A program made the position numbers and the translations under genes. 64,000 nucleotides of DNA from Zygnema cylindricum (Eukaryota > Streptophyta > Zygnematophyceae > Zygnematales > Zygnemataceae): positions 484,071 to 548,070 of the forward strand of contig JBBHKE010002397.1 of NCBI GenBank assembly GCA_037447655.1, in the 5' to 3' direction. Within the stretch, counting starts at the first letter, position 1. Every line of letters begins with the position of its first letter. Below are positions 49,584 through 61,449 of this stretch, one piece after another. The notes under the pieces are model-generated. The model ran no database searches, was not told the DNA's origin, and was given only the letters and a program-made list of their open reading frames with translations.

Positions 49584-51315
49584 ATGGCGCATGGAATTGA
49601 GGATTATGAGGATGTGTATGCGTCCATGGCTGCGGTACTTACCATTTAGCCACACAGCAGCAGTAATGGACTCTGTGATTCGATGTTTTTTTTTTTCTGC
49701 TGTTTTGCCTCCATCATTTAATTTGATATTAATATTTAGCTTGCATGTTCATCGCTGATTATTGTGCATAAATGTCTCTTCACAGGCAAGAATTTCAGAT
49801 CATATTGATATTGACCCTGGCAAGAGTGCCCAGGCAGGCCTGAACGGGGCAGGAAGCTACAAAAGAAGTGCTTCTGCTGGAAAGGTGAATTCTGTTTCTT
49901 TACCTACCTCCTTAACTGTATTTATGAAGTGTTTCATCTCTTTTGGATTCTATCTAGTTCTGTTTTTTGAAACGAAAGCAGTTTAAAGAACAGCAGACGT
50001 CCATGAGGTCAATGACATCAGCAAGATTCCAAACGGTTATGGTTTGGCAGAGGATAATTAAGATATCAGCCAATGCACATGGTTGAAGTTGCCAGGGCTA
50101 TTTAAACATCTATTTTCATTTGCTCCTGTATAGATTTGCTCGGAGGTTTTGCCTTAAGTGATAGACACATTCGACAAACTGCAAATATTCTCCATCGTGC
50201 ATGATTTACCTTTTAGCCTGACCATCTAGACATCCTTGGCCGAGTGATTTGTTGTTTTGATGAATCAAATGATTACCTTTCTCGCTCCTTGTCCTTCACT
50301 TTCTTCTCGTAGAATCTGAATAAAACGCTTTGTACCAAACTTACAGTTCAAGAACTTTGACCATTCACTGACTTTTCAGTTTTTGCCAACCAATCATTCA
50401 ATCTTGCTGCAGCAAAACAATGTCACTATACCTCCCCACCTCATTGCAGAGGCTATGCAAGCTATGCAAGCCATGCGAGGAGAGCCTGAGAATCATCTTG
50501 ACGTGAGGTGGTCTGCTCCATTATCTCCAGACGAGATGCGGTACGTGGAGGCTTATGTAAAGGCTCGATATCCAGAGATATATATGGAAAGAGTGGCGCG
50601 CATGAATTTGCCTCGTGTCTTCGAGGAGGATGACGAGCAGAATTCTTGGTATGAAACTGTCAGAGTTGTGCAGCAAAATTATAGCAGTAACAAGAGCTAG
50701 TGAGAGTAACAAAGGATTTTACTGAATGCTATTTTGGTAGGGGAGAGTGGAAAAGGTGAATTTTGCAGTGCCGTCTCTTTGAGGATGTTGAATTACTAGC
50801 CCTTCAGGCTTTTGAATGTTTTATGCAGTTGTTGCTCCAGCAATCCTGGAGGTTTGTACGGATGGGAGTTTCTGCCTTTTTGAATGCAATGCTTGAATAG
50901 TTGTGTGAGGTCTTATGCTTCTAAATAGATAGGTTGTTGTCATTGGTATGCATGGTTGTGCGCTGGGAGCATGCACAGTTGAGGTGGGAAAAAGGTCTCC
51001 TGGATTATGAAATACGTTGGTATGCCTTTGGTCCATTAGATCTGACCAGCGCAGAATTTCAACAGCTTGTCTTCTTGCCGGCTGCAGGCCTCAGATATTC
51101 ATGCTGTTGAAAAGCGCACCTTACATTGGCTTTTTCCTTTTGACTGTTTTCCTGGACGGTTGTCTGATTCTCCTTAGGTTTTGTATGCTCTCAGGGATTT
51201 TCAGCGGCAGGGACAACATGTAGAACAAATCAAACGATCCAGTGTCAGAGGGAACGGTTCTCCTCAGCAGCCTTCTCCATGGTATTCTCGATGGATCAGT
51301 CCTCCTTAGCAGCCT
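49584..51315 (+). CDS. Unrecognised gene or fragment, copy D (exons intact)
   Basis: Counterpart of 40419-42070 with intact splice sites. Exon 49584-49634 (MAHGIEDYEDVYASMAA, donor GTACTT), exon 49786-49884 (RISDHIDIDPGKSAQAGL to SASAGK, donor GTGAAT) and exon 50413-50648 (VTIPPHLIAEAMQAMQAM, LSPDEMRYVEAYVKARYP, donor GTATGA) join in consistent phase. Later frames LDYEIRWYAFGPLDLTSAEF (near 51000), IHAVEKRTLHWLFPFDCFPG (near 51100) and the terminal VLYALRDFQRQGQHVEQIKR with a stop near 51309 are probably the 3' exons; their joins are not settled. No family is recognised. Whether it is a working gene is open: only half of a MITE and ~20 bp separate its 3' flank from the MOCOS-like exons. Confidence 0.45.
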
Positions 51316-51882
51316 TCTCCATGGTTTTCTCGCAGACAACCATCTGGAGCATGTTTGGCAGAACAGTCAATGATGGTTTTAAATGTCAACAACAACTCTT
51401 TTTTTTTCCTTTGGAATTTTTTTCTAGTGTTTTTGATGGTCTCTATAATATTATATGGTATAACTTCTTTTTTTTTAGATATTTTGACTTTGTGCAGTTC
51501 GTTTTCCCTCATCCGCTTTGAAACTACATAAATGATTTCATTCAATTAAATCTATATTGAAATGCCATCGAGTTTTTAAGAGAATTTTCAAGCAAAATAA
51601 ACTAAAATGAAAACCATTAAATGCCAGTTCTAAACGTTGGTTTGTTTGTTTGTTTCTGTTCGATTCTGTTATTTTGTTTGTTTGTTAAATTCTCCATGTT
51701 GTTCCTGAAATTTGCAGTCTGTCCTCTTGTGCCCTCTATCTATAAAACTAGTTACTCGACATTCCAAGTAAGCCCTTAATTACACATAATACTAATAAGT
51801 TGAATTTCCTACTTCAGTTCAAAGAGGGCTCTAAACTATTACTTTTTTTACGAAGTCCTCATCCGACCCGCGGCCTGCAGTA

Positions 51883-52101
51883 CACCGCGCATCGTAATTA
51901 GAGTAATGAAAAAATTAGAGTAAAAAAAGAGAAAAAAATAATTAGAGTAACTTACTCTAATTTATGTGATAGAATTGATTTAGAAAGGAATTTACTCTAA
52001 TTTATGCGGTGTACTCTAATTTGGCAAGTTAATATCCTCTACTGTAAATAAGGTATTCGTACAGAATCTGACAAAACGTACAGTTTATCGTCACTATGAC
52101 G
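51883..52101. mobile_element. Left half of a Tc1/mariner-like MITE, cut at its midpoint
   Basis: Nearly identical to 42637-42858 (the A and T runs differ slightly), then stops at TCGTCACTATGACG. Sequence beyond 52101 is unrelated to the MITE and runs within 18 bp into a MOCOS-like exon. Confidence 0.88.
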
Positions 52102-52118
52102 TACAATGTCTGTGACAG

Positions 52119-53792
52119 AGATTCATGTGCGTAGTCGCATCCTGCAGCGCTGTGGGGTGGATCAGGCTGAGTACCATGTAGTTTTTACACGAGAAGCAAA
52201 GGTATACAGGGCTTATCCGCTTCAAGCAATTTTGGCAATATGTTTGCGTATTTTTGTAACTGCATCTTTCATATTGGTTTTCTGTGTATATCTAATTTTC
52301 TACCCTGGGTTTGTCAAAATTGTTATGCGGTTTTGGGACAATGGCTTGGTACAGGATGCATTTGCATTGGTTGCTGAGGCCTACCCATTCCACAAACACA
52401 ATGTTTATATGACATCATTGGACGAAAGACACGAGTTTATTTCGCGGTTTGCTGTCTTGAGGGTGAGATACCCGGGTCTCAGGGAGCAAGCTTTTTAATC
52501 GCGTTATCTCATGGGATAGAAGGGATACTGCAGTGCAAATCACACCTTAAAAGTGTTTTACATATTGTCTACAGTTCAGTTTATCCTTCCTTGCGTAAAT
52601 GCTGTGAACGTTGCCATGTGCTTTCTGAACTGGTTTTTTCCGCTTAAGAGTGCCATTCTTTTTTCCAGGGGATGGGAAGATAGCGCATTATACCTTGTGT
52701 AGATGATTCTGTGTCTGCATGAGTTTATACCTGGTGAAAGAATTGGTTTCATCTTGCTAAGGTTTCTGTGAACATGTGTCCATATTTTGGTGGTTTTGCA
52801 TGTCTAAACTTCTAGCTTGTGGAATAATTCCCGCATGCTTTGCATCAAGTTGACAATATAGGTTTGCATGTTGTGGGAATAGGGCGCCAAGAAGATTGAG
52901 GCACCGTTAGCCTGGCTTGACCTAAACCTTGCTGGATCTCAACTCAGCACCCATTTTCGCAAGAAAAGCAAGAGCAATCCCAAGGTAAGCAGTCTCCGAA
53001 ATGGATTCTTATGTAAAGGAAGACTGTGAATAGGATTTTGTACCTGTGAAAGAATGGAGGACTATGCATCAACTAGTAGGATTTTTTGCTTTTATTTGTG
53101 CATCTCCACTCGTTTGTTCTAGTATTGAGGTGTCTTAATTGGCTGAGGCTCATGTAGTTCGTTGTTGTTGCGATTTTCTTAAAAGATGTTTACCTTGAAA
53201 CGTGCGGAGCCCATAGAAATGATTCATAGCTGTTCTTGTTGCCCGTATTGCAATGTCTGTTAACTGCTTGAAGCCTGTGGTGGTCTGCCATTTGCTCAAA
53301 TTTTGGTTCTCTATATTCATTCTTTTTTAAACTAGGGATTGCTCTCCTATAATACTAAGGATTCAATGGCCTTTGGAGTCCTGTTTCTTTCAAAGTTTAC
53401 CGCTTTGAGAGTCAGGTTTTTTTTTCCTTTGAGACTGATTATCTGTCTTTCACCGAGCTTAGAATTCATTCGCTTTGAGTAATTCAAATTTATTGTTTCT
53501 GGTAACTTACAGTTGCTCCAATCTCCTTGTTTTATGTGTCTCCAGGGCCTGTTTGCTTACCCAGTACAAGCAGGTGGGCTGAAAAACTCTCTTCATTGGG
53601 TCTCAGAGGCCCAGCGGAACTTGTGGCATGTGCTTCTGGATGCGACTGAAGTAGTTCTCGATGCAGATGCGGCCGAATCGTTTAATTTGCAGGAGCACAA
53701 ACCTGACTACCTGGTTTGCACTTCTCCAAAGATTGTTGGATTTCCGTATCGGGTCACCTGCTTGCTGATTCGACGGGCTTCGCAGAGTTTGG
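52119..53792 (+). CDS. MOCOS-like PLP-fold transferase family protein, partial (4 exons)
   Basis: Matches the central part of the plant family of Arabidopsis At2g23520/At4g37100/At5g66950, which resembles molybdenum-cofactor sulfurase. Exons: 52119-52201, 52355-52462, 52883-52984, 53546-53792, GT-AG with matching phases. Blocks: IHVRSRILQRCGVDQAEYHV, AFALVAEAYPFHKHN, GAKKIEAPLAWLDLN, GLFAYPVQAGGLKNSLHWVS, RNLWHVLLDATEVVLD, HKPDYLVCTSPKIVGFPYRV, TCLLIRRASQSLG. The Lys in SPKIVGFP (codon 53729-53731) aligns with the PLP lysine of true MOCOS (YKIFGFP); in Arabidopsis relatives I recall Arg there. The N-terminal third is not found upstream, where the duplicated segment abuts. The 3' end is also unresolved: an acceptor at 54455 gives only a nine-residue tail before a stop. 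It is either a truncated pseudogene or a gene with unidentified outer exons. Confidence 0.75.
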
Positions 53793-56700
53793 GTATGTCC
53801 TCTTGCTCTCGTTTAGCTTGAAACTGGTGGGCATTGGACGCTGACGTGTGGGCTGAAAAAAGAGATGCGAAATTACTGGTGTTGCTGCCATAATTGTTTG
53901 AAACGGTTAGTAATTGGAAATAAGTGGGATCGGAAGTTGGCCTGTGGGCAAATAAAAAAATAATGGAGATGCTCTGATGCTGGTGGAGGTAAAACACATC
54001 GTGCTGTGTTGGGCCCTGGCGATAAGCATTACAGCTTTTTTTTTGTCTTAACGTTAATTTGATAAACGGTTTAAATTTGCACTTTGATCAGACCTGAATT
54101 AGACATAGTAACACTAAATATAATATTATACACCATTCTAATATGTTTCAACCGCTAATATTGATCCACGGTGTAGTGAAGTGGCAAGAAGCTGTCTCTC
54201 TGGGCTCTCCTGTGGTGTAGTGCCTGTTAGAATGCTTCTTAGGCTGGAAATGGAAGTAAATAGGAAGGTCTTCTAAATTAGAGAATTTTTTGGACCAGTC
54301 TCTTGGGTCGATCGATTGAAGCTGGTCGTCAGGTCGAGGCTGCTTGTCATGGACCTATTGGGCTTTTATTGTGCATTTGCTCATTCTCACGAGCCACTTT
54401 TATAAACTGATGGCCTCAGTTCACTTTATTGAATTTGCTAATTTATTATTGCAGGTCACCAATCCTCGAAGTCCTCTCGTTAGTGCCAATTCTTGGATAA
54501 TAAGGTGTGTGTTGGGTTTCTCCTTTCCTGCTCAATTGAGAGAGGCCCTGTAATTTGAAGCTACAGAATCCACTTTCCGACAGTGGGGAAGTACATGAAC
54601 TGTCATATGAGCTGTCGGTACAACCGCAGTTAAAGACCAGTTAAAAGACCTGCAGTTAGGAGCAGTGCAAAACACCTACCCTTATTTATGCTGGAACGGA
54701 AATGAGGGGTTAAACTGATGAGCACATGTGACCTGCTGTCGAAAGTGAATCAACAAAGGTTTTATGAGGGATGGCTGTACTTGTCAACTGGGATCATGGA
54801 AAGGACTGTCACTGGTTATTCAGACAACTCTTGCAGCTATGATAGTAGGCACTTGAACGATTATAGTCATTCCAGGTATTTCAGGGCCAAGAGCTTTCAA
54901 TGATTGGTATTTGTATGGGAGGGGAGCCATGAACTTAATATGCGTTAAGCTAATTTATGGCGCCCCATTGCTCAGGGGATAAATTGTCTGTAAAACGAGG
55001 GAGGAGGTCGGGAGAAATGCTGGGGAGGGAGATGGAGAGAGAGGTTGAGTGTGTTGTGTTGAACCAAACCTTCCTGCAGATTATCTCCAATCCCAATGGG
55101 CTTTAGCATAGGGCGTGGGGGAGTCTGGGAGAAGAGGTAACAAAGGTATTTAAGAAAAACAGATACAAATTCAACCTGCATTCTTTCCCGGTGCAAAATT
55201 TTCATGTTACTGAAGGTCTTTCCATCTGTCGTAGATCGTGGGCTGGCAAATACAGGTGGTCCATAGCAGCATGGGAACACAGTTTTATACAGAAGATTTG
55301 TTTAGTTTTAACGAGTTAAACGTGAGTTTGTTTAGTTTAATGGGTGGAATGTTGAGAGAGAGAGAGAGAGAGAGAGAGAGTCCCCCTTAGTATGGAGACC
55401 AGAGTGAGTTGTAATGAGTTGTGTGCATCTGGAACAAGCCCGTTGATTAGTGTGCCAATGGTTTTATTGGTATTCTTGAAATAAAACATGACTTAGTTTT
55501 TTTGTCCTATACATGGGGAAGCCTGTTCGGACGGTTGTTCTTGTTGTTGTCCAGCTCCTGAAATCGGCTTATGGGTACTCTCGTGATGTTGTTGGCTTAG
55601 GTAGATGAACATTAATATTTCTTATGGTTTCTAAGGTTATTGAACCCTAATTTTGGCTTTGTATGACACCCAGGGCAGATGATAGTTCTCACCTAATGGC
55701 TGTCCTGCGGGTGGAGGTCCGTTGTTTTTTAATGCACTAAGTAACATAATACAACGTTGTATGTTTGTCGTATGTGGTAGGCTACATGTAGCAACTCCGT
55801 TGTCCGTAAAGCGTTACGGAAGAGTTCTAGAACATGTGGCAGTGTGTCTGTTTATGTGTGTGTGAACGTAGATGACTTCAATCACTGATGGTGTTGCAGC
55901 TCCTAGAATTGAGGCTTTTTAAGTTTGAGAAGAGTTTATTGCTTAATTCCCTTCGATGATGAAATATTATGCAATGATTGCCGAAAGTATGATTTCATCG
56001 AATCATTCTGGGCAATTTATACGGACAATTGCTGTTGGATTAAAGGATTTGCTATTACATTCCCTTGCACAATTTTTTATATGCTTTCCCTATTACAGTT
56101 GTTCATTACATCTGAAGGGTGGCTCCCCTTTCAGTTGCTTCCTTACGATTATAAGTCGACGCTGAACTCCGATACTGATGGATGTAGTCGCAGTCCACTC
56201 CCTGAGAGGTTTTATCACTATTTTGTAATCCCAGGCTATGAAGAGCTGCAAGCATATAATATTGTAACAATTTCCATGGGCAGAGTCCGGGCATGTATAC
56301 TAGGGTGAGCTGCGGGCTATGTCATTGCACGATTGGCAGGTCATGACAGCAGTCAATAAGCAAGTCATGTGGTATATTTTCTGTCCCCAAAATGATAGGA
56401 CTTGGTTGTAAGTAATATTACATTTTTTGGCCCCATGTATATGCTGAGGTTTGTGTTTACTAAATCAAAATTCCTGCATTGCACCAATAGGTGAAAGTTC
56501 CTTTTTTTACTTAATGTTTTTGATTATTGTATAACATATGTATAGTAGGGTTTGAACACTGCAGACCAAATAGCTGGCGCCAAATTTGCTATGTGGGGAC
56601 AAAAAACAGGTGTAATTTTAAAGAGTACGAGGAAAAGGATACATGTGAGGATGTAATGGACATCAACCGGAAGGACACAATTAACTTGTCTGTTCTCAAT

Positions 56701-56997
56701 TTAAACTAACTGTACAGAATCAAAAGTGATATGTATCACCGTGTCGGCAGATTGTATCCATGGAAGTTTTTTAAATCCATATCTACCAGATTTGCAACAA
56801 GGGAGTTCAGATGGCATAAAGATGGCAAGGCATTTTGGATGTTGAAATTGTAAATTTCGAATTTCTTAACTGTTTATTTTAGTGTGGTTTCCACCGTCCT
56901 TCTAAATTGTTGTAAACACTTTGATACACTGCAAAGCAAACCTATAAACAAAAGTGACAAACTAACGAAGGCTGTGGAGAAAACAACGCAGAATCAA
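53793..56997. other. Region with no recognised gene
   Basis: May contain 3' introns or UTR of the MOCOS-like gene. The end of a Tc1-like MITE (CTAATATTGATCCACGGTG then TA) occurs near 54155-54175. Open frames at 54718 and 55925 have no family similarity that I can see. Confidence 0.45.
55353..55380. repeat. (GA)n microsatellite
   Basis: About 14 GA dinucleotides. Confidence 0.9.
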
Positions 56998-57948
56998 GGC
57001 ACTTTCGCATGTGCTGAAGTTTTAGTTATTTTCTGTCGTTTTCCTCTATAACTAAGAAAAAAACGAGAAAATTTGCAGCCGTACCAAAAAAATGAAATTA
57101 CCAACCTTACAAGTTGCGTTACCTTGAAACTTTATATGTACTGGAGTTTGTCGTCTAACACAATGCACTTGGTCGTCTAGTGCTTTACGACCCACTTTCG
57201 CGTCCTTCCAGCTCATCTTCAAACTTCTTATAAAATCACCTCACGAGGTGATTTTAAATATAATTTCATCAGTTGAGCGAATAGGCAGATTCTGTCGCAC
57301 GTGCTGGAAATTTTTGACAATTTTCGTGCGCGGAGTACCAAAAAAAAACCCATTGCATGTTTCCAGTCTGTGCGTAACTTTTTTCCGTGCGCTTTTCTCC
57401 GTACAGGGGCCATGGAGGGGTCTCGACCAACGGACGCCATTTCGCAAAAGCGAAGTCCGTGAAAGCGCCTCTCTCTCTCTCCCTCTCCCACTACCGCATC
57501 TGTCGCACACTTCTTGCAATGAAAAACGCCAATAATGGTATCAAATGAAATATCTTTAAAAACAATTTCTTTTTACTATATTTGGGTGAATTTTGAGGAC
57601 AAGAAGAGTGAGAAAGTCTAAAAAACAAAATCGGGAAACCATGGCGGCAAGTTTTAGAATTTGTGACGTCGACGCTGTCATGATTTGAGCGTGACGTCAA
57701 AATGTCATAAACCCTAAACATCTACAATGTCTAAGTAGCTAGACGTCTACAACTGTCGGTATTTTGTAAACGTCATCAATTGTCGCGCGTTTTGTAGTCG
57801 TCTACAACCGTCAGAAAATACACCCACGTCTACTTCAGTCACAATACGATTTCATTTCTTTACAAAGGAAAGCTCTAAAAGTAGTACGGGGAATTGTCGC
57901 TAAAAACAAAGTTACAAGACTAAAGTGTCGGTTAAATGCGAAAGTGCC
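56998..57948. mobile_element. Inverted-repeat element related to the PIF/Harbinger-like element
   Basis: Ends GGCACTTTCGCAT / ATGCGAAAGTGCC. The interior follows the same order as the arms of the 58598-62670 element: TTTCTGTCGTTTT, GTCGTCT..CGACCCACTT, and a hairpin at 57231-57256 with 12 bp arms (TAAAATCACCTC / GAGGTGATTTTA). No target duplication is evident and no coding sequence. Confidence 0.55.
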
Positions 57949-58109
57949 CCCAGTCATCAACATAACAAACCTACATGCAGCAAATGTAGGATACAACTGA
58001 TGTGGCAGATTATGTCATAAGGTACAGTACAACCACAAAATTCTGATTGGAATCCGGTGTCACGCAAAAGAGTTGTTGGGTGGTCCGTCGGCCATCACTA
58101 TAGGCGCCC

Positions 58110-58226
58110 TAGATGACGCAAATTGTACTTCAGTTTTCTCACTTTATTCGTACGGCTGTAAATTTTATTTTTGAGGAAAACGATGGAAAAAAAGTTAGAA
58201 ACGACTACTTGGCACATGGAGACACA
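58110..58226. mobile_element. Fragment of a PIF/Harbinger-like terminal repeat
   Basis: Contains GATGACGCAAATTGTACTTC, CGTACGGCTGTAA and CACATGGAGACACACCC, followed by TTA. This is the outer end of the same family as 58598-62670 in inverted orientation. Confidence 0.55.
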
Positions 58227-59373
58227 CCCTTACTCTTTCTTGCACGGAGACGGGTACTAAAGGAGGAGGAAAGAATTGCGGGAAAGGTATAGTACCCTTG
58301 TGTAAGAGTTTTTCACACATTCCAGTCCACGGGCGAGAAAACTAACGAACCTTACTTGTAATGTACTGTAGGTCAAAAGTAGCAAAAGTCAAAATCTTAA
58401 ATAACAAAAACCAACAATTTTTTTTTTTTCAAAATCTGAGTACCCGACGCCCGACAAGGTTATGTCACGATCCTAAATTGTTAACCGTTACCCGAAACAC
58501 GTTTACGAAAAAAAAAGTTAACTGAAGCTCGATTTCTAGCGACTACTCGTACCCGCTGTACCCGAATAAGTACAAAATTAGTGGTACATCTCCCTTAGGG
58601 TATGTCCCCATGTGCATAAGTAAGGGTTTTTTTCTGTCGTTTTTTTGTAAAACTTAGCGCCGTACTGCCTAAGTTGCAACCGCACGAAGGAATCGCAAAT
58701 TTGTAGAGTACAATTTGCGTCATCCTCGAATTTAGGATGTATGAAAATTTGTCGTCTTGTGTTTTTCGACCCACTTCCACGACAAAAAACGTCATCTTCG
58801 ACCTTACGTTTAAAACACATGCACGATGTGTTTTAAAACTAGGGTTATTTTACGATAAACAAATAGGAACATATATTTGCACGTGCCGTAATTTTCGAAA
58901 ATTTTCATATGATTTCCAAGGACAAATAAAAGTACAGAATTCGCTATGTTTTGTCCGTTTGCGTTCGAATACGACAAAGAAAAGTACATATTTTGTTTGG
59001 TTTTGTCCGTTTTCGTCCAGTACGGATTTTTTTTGCAGGGTTCTTCAAATTCCGGTGCCATTTCACGTCGACCGTTAGGAGACGCAAAGGCAAAGCGCCT
59101 CGTCTTCAACCGAGAAACGACACAGGTTGGAAGGCGGTATGTCTACAATGTCACGGTAAGACATGCGACGTCACAAGCAGTTCCAAAAAATATCGTGCGA
59201 CCACAGATTGTAGACGTTGACAACCGCCACAAGTGCATTGAATGCGAACACTGCTAGCATATGCAGCTGTTATGAACACCGCCAACAGTTGCAGATGTTA
59301 GACACCAGCGTGCTATAAAAAACCTTGACGAACACTGCAGCGTACAGAATGGCACTGTAACATCTGTATGGCG

Positions 59374-59383
59374 NNNNNNNNNN
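59374..59383. other. Assembly gap (10 N)
   Basis: Ten N bases; a placeholder of unknown true size inside the Harbinger-like element, so its length here is not reliable. Confidence 0.98.
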
Positions 59384-59928
59384 GTTTGTAGTATCACTGC
59401 TATTTGAAATGGAAAACAGTCTAAGACACGTTTATGGAATAAATGTAATCTCCTATAATCGAATGGTTTATTCTCATGTGGCGTATATAATCTCATTTAA
59501 GGAAAAACTTTGTTAAGATAGTGTATTTAATCTCATTTTATGAGATTAATAAAAAAAGAGAAAAAAATGATATTAAAAAAGTAATGAGATTAATGCTACG
59601 CGCCACATGACTTACTTTCGTCGGCTAGCTGTTTACAGTGTATTATTTTGTTTTCCGGAAGGTTTCTATTGGCAGAACGGTTCATAGAAAAGGTCAAACC
59701 TCACGTTTAAAAATTGTAGATATTTGCAGTGTACTTGCTCAACCACACCAATGCTCAGAGTCACATTGAACTCAAGGCAGACTGCGGAGAACGGTAGAAA
59801 AATGTGACGTTTATAGATGTTAAAAATTTGCACTCCAAACTGGAAAAGATACTTGGCAAGACGGTTATCTTTGGAAGGCCTTTTGTTTTATTATGTGACA
59901 TTTGTCGATCGGCTGCTTTCATTCAGTA

Positions 59929-60429
59929 CACCGCGCATCGTAATTAGAGTAATGAAAAAATTATAGTAAAAAAAGAGAAAAAAATAATTAGAGTATTTTA
60001 CTCTAATTTATGTGATAGAATTGTTTCAAAAAGGAATTTACTCTAATATATGCGGTGTACTCTTATTTGGTAAGCTAATATCCTCTAATGTAAATAAGGT
60101 ATTTGCACAGAATCTGACAAAAGGTAAAGTTTATCGTCACTATGATGTTTGCACTACGCGGTTTGTTAAAATGCAGCTACATGATAATGGCCTATATTAA
60201 ATCATTATTTGTATTTTTTTACTTATAAAAGTACAATTTTGCACGGTCGGACGTCGTCCGTACTCCACACTATTTAAAACGAACATATATTAGAATTAAA
60301 AACGCTAATTAAACCTTACCTTAAATAGTATAATGAAAAAATTAGAATCATTTACTCTATTTGATGTGATAGAGTCGAAATTTCATGCGACCGAATTAGA
60401 GTTATTTACTCTAATTACGATTCGCGGTG
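59929..60429. mobile_element. Tc1/mariner-like MITE inside the Harbinger-like element
   Basis: 501 bp, CACCGCGCATCGTAATTAGA to CTAATTACGATTCGCGGTG, TA on both sides. The flank TGTCGATCGGCTGCTTTCATT recurs at 61505-61530 without the element. Same subfamily as 42637-43127. Confidence 0.9.
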
Positions 60430-60439
60430 TACTTTGCAG

Positions 60440-60573
60440 GCATTCTGGTCTTGATGAAGAAATGTGTTGAGACTGTTGTTTCGACTCGGATGTTAGGGGC
60501 TCTTTTCATGTCAACGGTATCAATTTTCGGTTCAATGTGGGGATTTGCGATTTATCGCCAGCTAACCACTTGA
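60440..60573 (+). CDS. Exon-like C-terminal frame with a hydrophobic segment
   Basis: After CTTTGCAG an open frame reads ILVLMKKCVETVVSTRMLGA, LFMSTVSIFGSMWGFAIYRQ and LTT, then stops. One hydrophobic stretch would span a membrane. The acceptor lies 10 bp beyond a MITE. It may be a captured or broken gene end; no family is recognised and no upstream exon was found. Confidence 0.3.
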
Positions 60574-60732
60574 AACGGTAGATGCCAGAGTGGAATATCT
60601 GGGCCGCTGATAAAAATTTTCGTCCTCGGTCGATTTTGAAGAGGGGATCTGTAAATCGCATGCGTCAACACGCAGCAGTTTTAAACTTTTGGCGGTAAGT
60701 ACAGTACAGTACAGGTACAGTATTTTACAGTA

Positions 60733-61271
60733 CACCGTGAATCGTTATTCGCGTAAAGGTTTCTTTAGCGTGTAGGAACAATTACCGTTATTTACGCTAA
60801 TTGAGAATTTGGATTTTTTCAAAAAAAACATACATACTGGATATTTACTTATACTAATTTGGATTTAAAAAAAAATAAACACCCGCCCCAAACTTGTTTA
60901 CACTAGTATAGGTTCTGTTCAAAATCTGACAAATCGTACACAAATCGTACGTTCACACCGTCGAAACGCAGTTGCCGGACCAATATGTGAGAACGTGATT
61001 TTTGACAACCCGATTGCATCCCCTTTTTAGAGCGCATATTCTCATGCGTCCGTGGTTACTAAAACCCATTAATTATACTTTCTCACTTAAAAAGGTACAT
61101 TTTTGTACGGTCTGAAACCAACCGTAAAACACTCTATTTAGATGATAAAAATTGGAAAAGAACCCTAAATGGCGTAAAAGAAAAACCAGAATAATTTATG
61201 CTGTTTAAGAATTTGGGGAAAAAAAAATGTACCTTAAATAGCGTCCATTACGCCAATACCGATTCACGGTG
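60733..61271. mobile_element. Tc1/mariner-like MITE, subfamily GTGAATCG
   Basis: 539 bp, CACCGTGAATCGTTATTCGC to CCAATACCGATTCACGGTG, TA on both sides. It abuts another copy at 61279 through a 7 bp spacer that includes both TA sites. Confidence 0.87.
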
Positions 61272-61278
61272 TACAGTA

Positions 61279-61449
61279 CACCTTCAATCGTAATTAGCGT
61301 ATAGAAATTATTAGTGTCATTCATTCTAATTTAGTGCCAGGAGACGTGGTAGATTATGGTCCACGTCCTGAAAGAGTGTAACTAGGTATCAATGTCAAAA
61401 TTTTGGGGTGCCAATATAGCGTACATAAGGCTAATAACGATTCACGGTG
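61279..61449. mobile_element. Short internally deleted Tc1/mariner-like MITE
   Basis: 171 bp, CACCTTCAATCGTAATTAGC to CTAATAACGATTCACGGTG, TA on both sides. It lacks the AAATAGTGTGG core found in longer copies. Confidence 0.82.

Noticed and set aside
55925-56308. 127-codon frame as a 3' exon of the MOCOS-like gene
   Set aside because: No similarity to the C-terminal part of that family and no suitable splice borders.
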